From Lachnospiraceae bacterium (lineage in GTDB: Bacteria; Bacillota; Clostridia; Lachnospirales; Lachnospiraceae), in the NCBI GenBank assembly GCA_024698485.1, contig JAILRC010000018.1:1-64000 (forward strand): DNA of 64,000 nucleotides. Direction: 5' to 3'. The notes beneath the pieces were generated by a model. That model was not told the origin of the DNA. It did no database searches and saw only the letters and a program-made list of their open reading frames with translations. The translations under genes and the position numbers were made by a program. Position 1 is the stretch's first letter; each line of letters opens with the position of its first letter. Positions 1-7,401 of the stretch are shown one piece after another.

Positions 1-191
1 TGGGAAATGCACTTCACAAGAACCCCGATCCCGACAATATTCCCTGCTTCCGTGTTGTGAATGCAAAAGGCGAGTTGGCAGAAGAATTTGCATTCGGCGG
101 TCCCGGAGTACAGGCCAAGCTTTTGGAGGCAGAAGGGATAACGGTTGTTGACGGGAAAGTGGACCTCGAACTGTTTCAGTGGAAAAACTGA
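1..191 (+). CDS. MGMT-family (O6-alkylguanine alkyltransferase-like) protein, C-terminal part, 5' truncated by window
   Basis: Frame starting at nt 3 reads GNALHKNPDPDNIPCFRVVNAKGELAEEFAFGGPGVQAKLLEAEGITVVDGKVDLELFQWKN*, with the IPCxRVV / FAFGG / Q..LL..EG pattern of the MGMT DNA-binding domain. Confidence 0.7.
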   Translation, partial: GNALHKNPDPDNIPCFRVVNAKGELAEEFAFGGPGVQAKLLEAEGITVVDGKVDLELFQWKN

Positions 192-208
192 TTTTGTAAA
201 AAACATCG

Positions 209-364
209 TTACTGTTCACAGATATACAAGATGCTTAAACACTGAAAGCTTGCTTTCAATGAGTTTTAGCATCTTGTATATTCTGCGTAGCAGTAACGCC
301 CCCGCACTCATGAGCAAGTAGCGAAGCGGATTGCGAATGCGGGCAGTGGGCGCGTGAACAGTAA
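209..364 (+). repeat. Structured intergenic element, copy 1 (11-bp terminal inverted repeats, long hairpin, small hairpin, conserved CATGAGCAAGTA/GGATTGCGAATG junction)
   Basis: TTACTGTTCAC (209-219) / GTGAACAGTAA (354-364); long hairpin 222-281; CTGC-GTA-GCAG 283-293; shares CATGAGCAAGTA and GGATTGCGAATG with copy at 28216-28391. Strand arbitrary. Confidence 0.6.
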
Positions 365-373
365 AAAAACATC

Positions 374-404
374 TTGACTCTCACATTATGTGAGGGATTA
401 TTGT
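374..404 (+). promoter_or_regulatory. MerR-type promoter/operator: TTGACT-N19-TATTGT with CTCACAT-T-ATGTGAG palindrome in the spacer
   Basis: 15-bp perfect palindrome 380-394 in a 19-bp spacer, directly upstream of a merR-family gene. Confidence 0.55.
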
Positions 405-445
405 TGTAGTGAGCTCAGGAAAAACATCCATGGAGGTACATGTAA

Positions 446-1249
446 ATGCTTAAAATAGGCGAATTTTCAAAACTATCCAGAGTCAGTATCAGGATGCTAC
501 GCCACTACGATGATATAGGGCTTTTGAAGCCTGCGGAGACGGACGACTTTACGGGATATCGCTATTATCGTGAAGATCAGCTTTTCACTGTCGGAAGGAT
601 CACTTCTTTAAAGGATATGGGTTTTGCGTTGGCGGACATCATCAAGATCCTTGACAGTTATGATGATAAAGACAAGTTGGATGCTTTTCTTTCGGAGAGG
701 CAGAAAGAACTTACGAAGCTTTCCGAAGAAACGGAGTACAGACTGATGCTTCTGGAAACAGCCAGAAAGAGGCTGAGGAAGGAGCAAAATATGAGCTTTG
801 ACGTAACAGTAAAAACAATACCCGAGAGATATGCGGCCACAGTTCAGATGGTGGTTCCGCATTATGAAGATGAAGGTCGTTTGTGGGGAACCATGATGGG
901 AGAGTGCAAAACACTGGTTCCCGCGGATCCCTGCCTTGCGGCAGCGGAGTTTTTGGATGATGAGTACAAAGAGGAAAATGTTGAGATCATCGCATGGATG
1001 ACCGTGAACGGGAAATATGCCGACACGGAACATGTGAAGTTTAAGACACTTCCCGCTGTGAAGGTGGCAAGCTGTATTGTAAAGGGCAGCTATGATCAGA
1101 TGGGCGAGGCATATGCCACTGTGGTTTCGTGGATCAAGGAAAACGGCTACAGGATGAACGGGCATATGTTCAACATCTACCATGTGAGCCCTGCACAGAC
1201 GCAGAACCCTGACGAGTATGTGACAGAGGCCTGCTTCCCTGTGGAGTGA
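446..1249 (+). CDS. MerR-family transcriptional regulator with GyrI-like effector-binding domain
   Basis: N-terminal MLKIGEFSKLSRVSIRMLRHYDDIGLLKPAETDDFTGYRYY is a classic MerR HTH; C-terminal part resembles GyrI/AraC effector-binding domain. Confidence 0.87.
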   Translation: MLKIGEFSKLSRVSIRMLRHYDDIGLLKPAETDDFTGYRYYREDQLFTVGRITSLKDMGFALADIIKILDSYDDKDKLDAFLSERQKELTKLSEETEYRLMLLETARKRLRKEQNMSFDVTVKTIPERYAATVQMVVPHYEDEGRLWGTMMGECKTLVPADPCLAAAEFLDDEYKEENVEIIAWMTVNGKYADTEHVKFKTLPAVKVASCIVKGSYDQMGEAYATVVSWIKENGYRMNGHMFNIYHVSPAQTQNPDEYVTEACFPVE

Positions 1250-1263
1250 TAAGAGGTAATCCT

Positions 1264-2145
1264 ATGCACTTTGTGGATGCAAAAGGGATCCTGACCGGTA
1301 AGGCGGGATTTTACGGAATGAATATTTATCGCGGTTGTACCCATGGGTGCATATATTGCGACAGCAGGAGCCTTTGCTACAGATTTACCCACCCATTCGA
1401 AGATATCGAGGTTAAACAGAATGCGCCTGAACTTCTGGAAAAGGCGTTGAGATCGAAGAAGAAAAAATGCATGATAGGGACCGGCGCCATGTCCGATCCC
1501 TATATGCACTGTGAAGAAAAATTGGGACTTACAAGAAGATGCCTGGAGATCATACGGGATAATGAATTCGGCCTGGCGATACAGACAAAATCAGACCGCA
1601 TCCTGAGGGACATCGATCTGCTGGATGAGATCAACCGCAGGGCAAAATGCGTGGTTCAGATGACACTTACAACCTATGACGATGATCTGTGCCGGATCCT
1701 GGAACCCAATGTGTGTAATACAAAGCGCCGCATAGAGGTGCTGGAGATCATGCGGGAGAGAGGGATCCCCACCATTGTGTGGCTGACTCCCATACTTCCC
1801 TTCATCAACGATACGGAAGAGAACATCACCGCGATCCTTAAGGAATGTGCCCGGACAGGGGTAAAAGGTATCATAGATTTTGGCATGGGCCTCACTCTTC
1901 GTGAGGGCGACAGAGAGTATTATTATGCGGCATTGGACAGGCATTTCCCGGGAATGAAGGAAAAATACATCCGGCAATACGGCAATGCGTATGAACTGCC
2001 AAGTCTTAATGCAAAGAAATTGTCGGGGCTTTTAAAAAGTATCTGTGAGGATAACGAAATGATGTCAAGCCCCGACGAATGTTTTAAGTATATGCAGGAA
2101 CTGCCGGGCAGGTACCGGCAGCTGACGTTGTTTGATCTTAAGTAG
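1264..2145 (+). CDS. SPL-family radical SAM protein
   Basis: CTHGCIYC (CxxxCxxC), MTLTTYDDDLCRILEP, GIPTIVWLTPILPFINDT; start chosen at ATG 1264 after AGAGG (alternative GTG 1246 overlaps the merR stop). Confidence 0.85.
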   Translation: MHFVDAKGILTGKAGFYGMNIYRGCTHGCIYCDSRSLCYRFTHPFEDIEVKQNAPELLEKALRSKKKKCMIGTGAMSDPYMHCEEKLGLTRRCLEIIRDNEFGLAIQTKSDRILRDIDLLDEINRRAKCVVQMTLTTYDDDLCRILEPNVCNTKRRIEVLEIMRERGIPTIVWLTPILPFINDTEENITAILKECARTGVKGIIDFGMGLTLREGDREYYYAALDRHFPGMKEKYIRQYGNAYELPSLNAKKLSGLLKSICEDNEMMSSPDECFKYMQELPGRYRQLTLFDLK

Positions 2146-2160
2146 GGGGGGAGCAACGTG

Positions 2161-2520
2161 TTTGACCCAAATATCCAATTGCAGGGTTTCAGACCAAAAG
2201 GATTCCGTATGCTTGAAGCTGTTTAAATGCGTTTTTTTGCCCTAAACAAGCTAAAACTGCATTTGGACCAAAGGATTTGTGTGCAATCAAGGCAGTTTGA
2301 AGGTTGCTTGGTGCCATACCTTTGACCTAAACAAGGAAAAGTGCCGTTTAGAGTCAAAGAAATCCGAGAAGTTCAAAGGAATTTTAGTGAAAAACTTTGA
2401 CTTGAACATGCGAAAATGCTGTTTTAGGGCAAAGAAGCTATGTAAGATCAAAGCAAGAAGGTTGAAGAAATATGACCTAACAGCATAGAAATATCATTTA
2501 AACCATAGAAACTTGCTGTT
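2161..2520. repeat. Hairpin array A: five imperfect palindromic units, spacing 75/85/75/75 bp
   Basis: Units keyed on GACCTAAAC-like 5' arms at about 2164, 2239, 2324, 2399, 2474; e.g. CTTTGACCTAAAC / GTTTAG(A)GTCAAAG (2320-2332 / 2346-2359), 13 bp with one bulge. Confidence 0.55.
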
Positions 2521-2548
2521 GATCTTAAGAAGACGAGAGTTGTTGGGA

Positions 2549-2862
2549 ATGAACTTCACAAGAACTGATTTGGGAGAAATTGCTGAAGGGACGCACAATA
2601 TGTATTTGGAGACCGGTATCGTGTCTTAAAGAAGACGGCGCACTTTATCTGCAGATGATCTGTGATAAGGAAGGGAATGATCTGAAAAGTATCATGGATG
2701 ACCTTGACGCAGAGATAGAAACTGAGTTTTCGGATGATTCTTATGGGATTCCGTGCAGTTATTATAAGATAAAGGGACATGGAAATAAAGGATGTGGAGG
2801 AATTTGACAAAGGTTTTCCGCACAAAGAGAAACTGAAACTCCCGGGACAGATATTCGGATGA
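2549..2862 (+). pseudogene. Decayed small protein gene read across three frames
   Basis: MNFTRTDLGEIAEGTHNMYLETGI (frame from 2549), then CLKEDGALYLQMICDKEGNDLKSIMDDLDAEIETEFSDDSYGIPCSYYKIKGHG (next frame), then KDVEEFDKGFPHKEKLKLPGQIFG (third frame, stop 2860-2862); protein-like composition continues over the frame changes. Confidence 0.4.
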
Positions 2863-2886
2863 TGGTTACCGTTCGCCATCTTTATG

Positions 2887-2937
2887 TTGACAGCGGGGCC
2901 ACTATAGACTAATATAAAGTCAGACTTTAGATTAGTC
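2887..2937 (+). promoter_or_regulatory. Promoter TTGACA-N17-TAATAT with 31-bp operator-like palindrome GACTAATATAAAGTC-A-GACTTTAGATTAGTC
   Basis: Perfect -35 at 2887-2892, -10-like at 2910-2915; palindrome 2907-2937 pairs 14 of 15 positions and abuts the GGAGG ribosome-binding site of the next gene. Confidence 0.55.
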
Positions 2938-2949
2938 GGAGGTTTGGAA

Positions 2950-4182
2950 ATGGCATATATCGAAAGAGCAATATCAGACGTATTAAAAAAACGGGTGCAA
3001 TCCAGCAAATGCCTGCTTCTCACGGGGGCAAGACAGGTGGGAAAGTCTACACTTATAAAACATCAATTTGCTGACTACAATAGGGTTTCGTTCGATGACA
3101 AATTGACCAGATTGCAAGCGAAGGAAGAACCAAGACTTTTCTTTTTAAATAACCCCAGACCGCTGTTCATTGATGAGGTTCAAAAAGAAAATGGTATTTT
3201 GGAAGATGTGAAGGTCTTGGTGGATGAGTCTGATGAGAGAGGACAGTTCATTTTTTCGGGATCTCAAAAGTTGGAACTGATGAAAGGAATGAGCGAATCA
3301 CTGGCAGGAAGAGTTTCAGTGATGGAACTTTCCGGCCTTTCCTTGAGAGAAATACACAACATAAGGTTTAACAAGCATTTTGTACCGACGGATGAGTATC
3401 TCGAAGAACGTGAAAAGGAATTAAAGGATTATGATGAACTATGGGAAATGATCCATAAGGGCTCCTATCCCGAGTTATATGACGTGGACAGAGAATGGCA
3501 GGACTTTTATTCTTCTTACGTTGACACTTATCTGGAGAGAGATATAAATGAACTTATCGCCGAAGACAGCATTACGTTTCTTAAGTTTCTGACGGCAGTT
3601 GCCGCAAGAACCGGTGAAATGCTCAATTATGCCAATGTTGCAGGAGATGTTGGTGTATCAGAGCCGACAGTTAAAAAGTGGATATCCATTTTGGAAAGGA
3701 CCGGAATCGTTTATCTGCTTCAGCCATATAACGCGAGTGCGTTGTCCAGGGCGATCAAGACTCCGAAGATCTATTTCAGAGATACGGGGCTGGCATGCTA
3801 TCTGACACGTTGGCTGACGGCGGATGCCCTAAAAAACAGTGCTGTAGCAGGAAATATGTTCGAGACATTTGTTGTATCAGAAGTTTTAAAATCATTTTCA
3901 AACGAAGGGATGGACTACAGATTCAGCGTATATTATTACCGTGGGAAAGATAAAAGCAGCACGGGAGAAAATGAAATTGATCTGATCATAGAGGAGAACG
4001 GAACTCTTTATCCTATTGAGATCAAAATGACAGGTAACCCCAAAGCATCTATGGGAGGCACAAACACTGTACTTGATAAGATCCCGGATAAGAAAAGAGG
4101 AATGGGAGTAATACTCTGTCTGATCGACAAAAAGACATATCTAAAGGAGAATCTGGTTGCACTTCCACTGAAATATGTATAG
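2950..4182 (+). CDS. AAA ATPase with DUF4143 C-terminal domain
   Basis: Walker A GARQVGKST, Walker B-like FIDEVQ, ...FRDTGLACYLTRW..., C-terminal NEIDLIIEENGTLYPIEIKMTG; ATG 2950 with GGAGG preferred over TTG 2944. Confidence 0.85.
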   Translation: MAYIERAISDVLKKRVQSSKCLLLTGARQVGKSTLIKHQFADYNRVSFDDKLTRLQAKEEPRLFFLNNPRPLFIDEVQKENGILEDVKVLVDESDERGQFIFSGSQKLELMKGMSESLAGRVSVMELSGLSLREIHNIRFNKHFVPTDEYLEEREKELKDYDELWEMIHKGSYPELYDVDREWQDFYSSYVDTYLERDINELIAEDSITFLKFLTAVAARTGEMLNYANVAGDVGVSEPTVKKWISILERTGIVYLLQPYNASALSRAIKTPKIYFRDTGLACYLTRWLTADALKNSAVAGNMFETFVVSEVLKSFSNEGMDYRFSVYYYRGKDKSSTGENEIDLIIEENGTLYPIEIKMTGNPKASMGGTNTVLDKIPDKKRGMGVILCLIDKKTYLKENLVALPLKYV

Positions 4183-4200
4183 ATGATCAAGGAGGAGCAG

Positions 4201-4854
4201 ATGACATATGATAACATTACCCGAGCTGTGTTTCTTGAGCGCCCCAACCGTTTTGTTGCGGTGGTGGACATAGAGGGGCACAAAGAGACCGTCCATGTTA
4301 AAAATACGGGCAGGTGCAAGGAACTTCTAGTACCCGGATGCGAGGTGTGGCTGACTGCTCCCGGAACACCCGACAGAAAGACAAGATATGACCTGGTGGC
4401 GGTAAGGAAAAACACAGGCGTCATCTTTAACATTGACAGTCAGGCTCCCAACAAGGTTGTAAAGGAATGGCTTGTCGGGCAGGGATATGACCTGGTGCGC
4501 CCGGAATACACCTACGGGGATTCACGGATCGATTTCTATATGGAACGTGGTACCGATAAGTACCTGATGGAAGTAAAAGGCTGTACTCTGGAAAGAGAAG
4601 GCGTGGGTTACTTCCCGGATGCACCTACGGAGCGGGGGGTAAAGCACATCAGGGAACTTATAAAAGCCCACGAGAAGGGATATCATGCAATCCTTTGTTT
4701 TGTGATACAGATGGATGGCGTTTCTGAAGTGCGGGCAAATGTAGAAACTCATCCCGAGTTTGGCGTCGCACTTGAAGAGGCGAAAAAAGTCGGGGTGGAA
4801 GTGTGGTTCCTTAAATGCCAGGTTGAACCGGACAGATTGACGGTGGCAGAATAA
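4201..4854 (+). CDS. sfsA: SfsA family DNA/RNA nuclease
   Basis: HVKNTGRCKELLVPGCEVWL, DSRIDFYMERGTDKYLMEVKGCTLEREGVGYFPDAPTERGVKHIRELI; start ATG 4201 after AAGGAGG. Confidence 0.9.
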   Translation: MTYDNITRAVFLERPNRFVAVVDIEGHKETVHVKNTGRCKELLVPGCEVWLTAPGTPDRKTRYDLVAVRKNTGVIFNIDSQAPNKVVKEWLVGQGYDLVRPEYTYGDSRIDFYMERGTDKYLMEVKGCTLEREGVGYFPDAPTERGVKHIRELIKAHEKGYHAILCFVIQMDGVSEVRANVETHPEFGVALEEAKKVGVEVWFLKCQVEPDRLTVAE

Positions 4855-4858
4855 AATT

Positions 4859-4924
4859 GACCCCGGGGACGAGGATAGTGGCTCATCTTGCAAGCAAATT
4901 GAACCACTCCCCGTCCCGGGGGTC
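4859..4924. repeat. GC-rich REP-like hairpin downstream of sfsA
   Basis: GACCCCGGGGACGAGGATAGTGG (4859-4881) / CCACTCCCCGTCCCGGGGGTC (4904-4924), imperfect ~21-bp stem. Confidence 0.6.
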
Positions 4925-4998
4925 TATTTGCGCTACTTGAGAAAAGAACTGAAAAGTGTTAAATTCATTATATCAGTATCATATGAAGGAGGCATTTT

Positions 4999-5841
4999 AT
5001 GAGAGTCGATAACTATGCTGTTCTGTACAGGAGACTTGAGATCGCCCGCGATGCGATCAAAGATGACGAAAGATATGCGGAAAGCCGTCAATGTCTTGAA
5101 ACGTTTATGGATATGTACGGAGACCGTGAAGATTTTGAAGTGGACGATGAAAAACAGTTTAGTTCCGAGAAACTTGAAATAGCCATGGAACTGCATGACA
5201 CGGATCCCACCGTTGAGATGCAGCATGATGTTGCGGCTCTTTTGACAGACATATATGACGATCTGATCGCGGAAGGCAATGACGATGCCATGTGTAACCT
5301 TGGTTCCCTTTATTATACCGGAAGAGGCGGGACGCAGGATTATGAAAAAGCGGCATATTACTACGAGATGGCTTCTAAGGCCGGAAACAGGCAGGCGACG
5401 GAAAACCTCGGCTACATTTATTATTACGGACGTACGGGGGAAGTAAACTATGAAAAGGCCTTTCATTGTTTCCTGAAAGGCGCTCTGGACAACCATCTGA
5501 GATCTCTGTACAAGGTCGGGGATTTTTACAGAAACGGTTACTACGTGGAAAAAGATGAGAAAGAGGCTTTCAGGATCTACAAACTCTGTTACGATATGCT
5601 GGATGAGACCAACACTTCTCATGTGGGAGCAGACATATGCATGCGCATGGGGGACTGCTATTTTGAGGGGATCGGGACGGAAAAAGATCTGTTGGAAGCG
5701 CTGGAAAACATGCATTCCGCTGAGGAATTGTTCTATGTCCGTTTGATGGACGGAGATTTTTATCAAAAAGAGAACTTAAAGCATGTGATCGAAAGGGAAG
5801 AAGAGATCAGGAAAGAGATAAAAGAGACGATGTTGCCCTAA
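4999..5841 (+). CDS. Sel1-repeat (TPR-like) protein
   Basis: Repeated units AMCNLGSLYYTGRGGTQDYEKAAYYYEMASKAGNRQATENLGYIYYYGRTGEVNYEKAFHCFLKGA...; RBS GGAGG upstream. Confidence 0.75.
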   Translation: MRVDNYAVLYRRLEIARDAIKDDERYAESRQCLETFMDMYGDREDFEVDDEKQFSSEKLEIAMELHDTDPTVEMQHDVAALLTDIYDDLIAEGNDDAMCNLGSLYYTGRGGTQDYEKAAYYYEMASKAGNRQATENLGYIYYYGRTGEVNYEKAFHCFLKGALDNHLRSLYKVGDFYRNGYYVEKDEKEAFRIYKLCYDMLDETNTSHVGADICMRMGDCYFEGIGTEKDLLEALENMHSAEELFYVRLMDGDFYQKENLKHVIEREEEIRKEIKETMLP

Positions 5842-5845
5842 TTTC

Positions 5846-5941
5846 GTTGAAGAAACGTAAGATTTTTATAAAAAGTTTATTGAAGAAACGCACTAAAATG
5901 CGTTTCTTTTTGTTGAAGAAATGTAAGTTTAGCATTATAAT
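5846..5941 (+). promoter_or_regulatory. Three 33-bp-spaced iterons GTTGAAGAAACG, the third serving as -35 of TTGAAG-N17-TATAAT
   Basis: GTTGAAGAAACGTAAG 5846, ATTGAAGAAACGCACT 5879, GTTGAAGAAATGTAAG 5912; TTGAAG 5913-5918, TATAAT 5936-5941. Confidence 0.5.
5883..5914 (+). terminator. Intrinsic terminator built from iteron 2 and an inverted partial copy
   Basis: AAGAAACGCA-CTAAAA-TGCGTTTCTT followed by TTTG. Confidence 0.6.
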
Positions 5942-5988
5942 GTTCAATAAAGTAAAGCAAATATGTACATTTAATGGGAGAAATCAGA

Positions 5989-7317
5989 ATGTTTTTTAGA
6001 CGAAAAGTTTATGATCGATTAAAAGAGTGGAAAGAAAAATATTCAGATCAATATGCTGTGCTTCTTGAGGGAGCAAGGCGAGTCGGAAAATCGACAATTG
6101 CAGAACAATTTGCGAAGAATGAATACAGGTCATACATTTTGGTCGATTTTTCCAAGGCCGCAGAAGGCGTTATCAAGTGCTTTGACGATATAGGGAACCT
6201 TAATATTTTCTTTCTTCGTTTGCAGGCTGAAACAGGAATAACATTATATGAACATGATTCTTTGATTATTTTCGATGAGGTACAGCTTTTTCCAAAAGCA
6301 AGACAGGCAATAAAACATTTGGTGGCAGACGGAAGATACAACTACATCGAGACGGGTTCTTTGATATCGATAAAGAAAAATGTAAAGGATATTCTGATAC
6401 CTTCGGAGGAAATGAAGATTCATGTTTATCCTATGGATTATGAAGAATTTTGTGATGCGGTAGGAAACAATTATGAAATCTTAAAGCAGATCTGTAATTT
6501 GAAGAACGAGATAGGCCAGGCGACAAACCGAAAACTGATGAGAGATTTACGTCTATATATGGCAGTGGGAGGCATGCCGCAAGCTGTAAAGGCATATATT
6601 GACGGTAAGAATTTTGCGGAGATAGACAGGATAAAGCGACAAATAATAACATTGTATGAGGAAGATTTTAAAAAAATAGATCCATCGGGAAGAATTTCGG
6701 CCATGTATCATTCCATTCCCGCACAACTTGCAAAAGGAATCAGAAAATACAGAACAACTACGGCGCTCAATAAGAGAAACAACAAAACTGATGAACTTTT
6801 ATATGAATTGTTTGACTCAAAAACGGTGATCCCATGCTACAATTCTACCAATCCGCGCGTGAGCTTGACTGATACAAAGGACCTGACATGTTATAAGTTG
6901 TATCTTTCGGATACGGGGCTATTTGTAACGCTAATGTTTATGGATCGACCGGAAGTTGAAAATGAGATTTATGCCAAGTTATTATCGGATAAGCTGCCTG
7001 CGAATCTTGGATACCTTTATGAAAATCTTGTTGCACAGATGATTGCGGCAACAGATCGGGAACTTTTTTACCATACTTGGGAAAGAGAAAATAGTACACA
7101 TTATTATGAAGTGGATTTTCTGGTTGCGCACGGCAGCAAGGTCGATGCTTTTGAGGTAAAATCATCGGGAAGGGGAAAACATGAATCTATAACTGAGTTC
7201 TCAAGTAAATTTTCAAAGAATGTCCGTAACATATATTTGCTGTCACAAAAGGATATTGGAAATGAGGAGGTACTTTTGCTCAGACCGCTGTACATGATGC
7301 CTTTTTTGATGGGGTGA
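5989..7317 (+). CDS. AAA ATPase with DUF4143 C-terminal domain (second, divergent copy)
   Basis: GARRVGKSTIAEQF, LIIFDEVQLFP, YIETGSLISI, LYLSDTGLFVTLMF, YYEVDFLVAHGSKVDAFEVKSSG; ATG 5989 with GGGAG preferred over ATG 5974. Confidence 0.83.
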   Translation: MFFRRKVYDRLKEWKEKYSDQYAVLLEGARRVGKSTIAEQFAKNEYRSYILVDFSKAAEGVIKCFDDIGNLNIFFLRLQAETGITLYEHDSLIIFDEVQLFPKARQAIKHLVADGRYNYIETGSLISIKKNVKDILIPSEEMKIHVYPMDYEEFCDAVGNNYEILKQICNLKNEIGQATNRKLMRDLRLYMAVGGMPQAVKAYIDGKNFAEIDRIKRQIITLYEEDFKKIDPSGRISAMYHSIPAQLAKGIRKYRTTTALNKRNNKTDELLYELFDSKTVIPCYNSTNPRVSLTDTKDLTCYKLYLSDTGLFVTLMFMDRPEVENEIYAKLLSDKLPANLGYLYENLVAQMIAATDRELFYHTWERENSTHYYEVDFLVAHGSKVDAFEVKSSGRGKHESITEFSSKFSKNVRNIYLLSQKDIGNEEVLLLRPLYMMPFLMG

Positions 7318-7401
7318 TCAGTGGGTTGATTATTATTATCGTGTACGAAGTTAAAGCCGGTAGTATAAACTAAATAATATTATTTTGGGAGGAAACAAAT
7401 T

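Noticed and set aside
2279-2488. 69-aa plus-strand ORF
   Set aside because: Runs through hairpin array A; Lys-rich repeat-derived translation, no RBS-supported protein.
2161-2520. Second CRISPR array
   Set aside because: Units diverge strongly, ~75-bp period with no conserved repeat/unique spacer alternation.
4933-5766. 277-aa minus-strand ORF antisense to the Sel1 gene
   Set aside because: Sel1 repeats on the plus strand are clear; the antisense translation has no family features.
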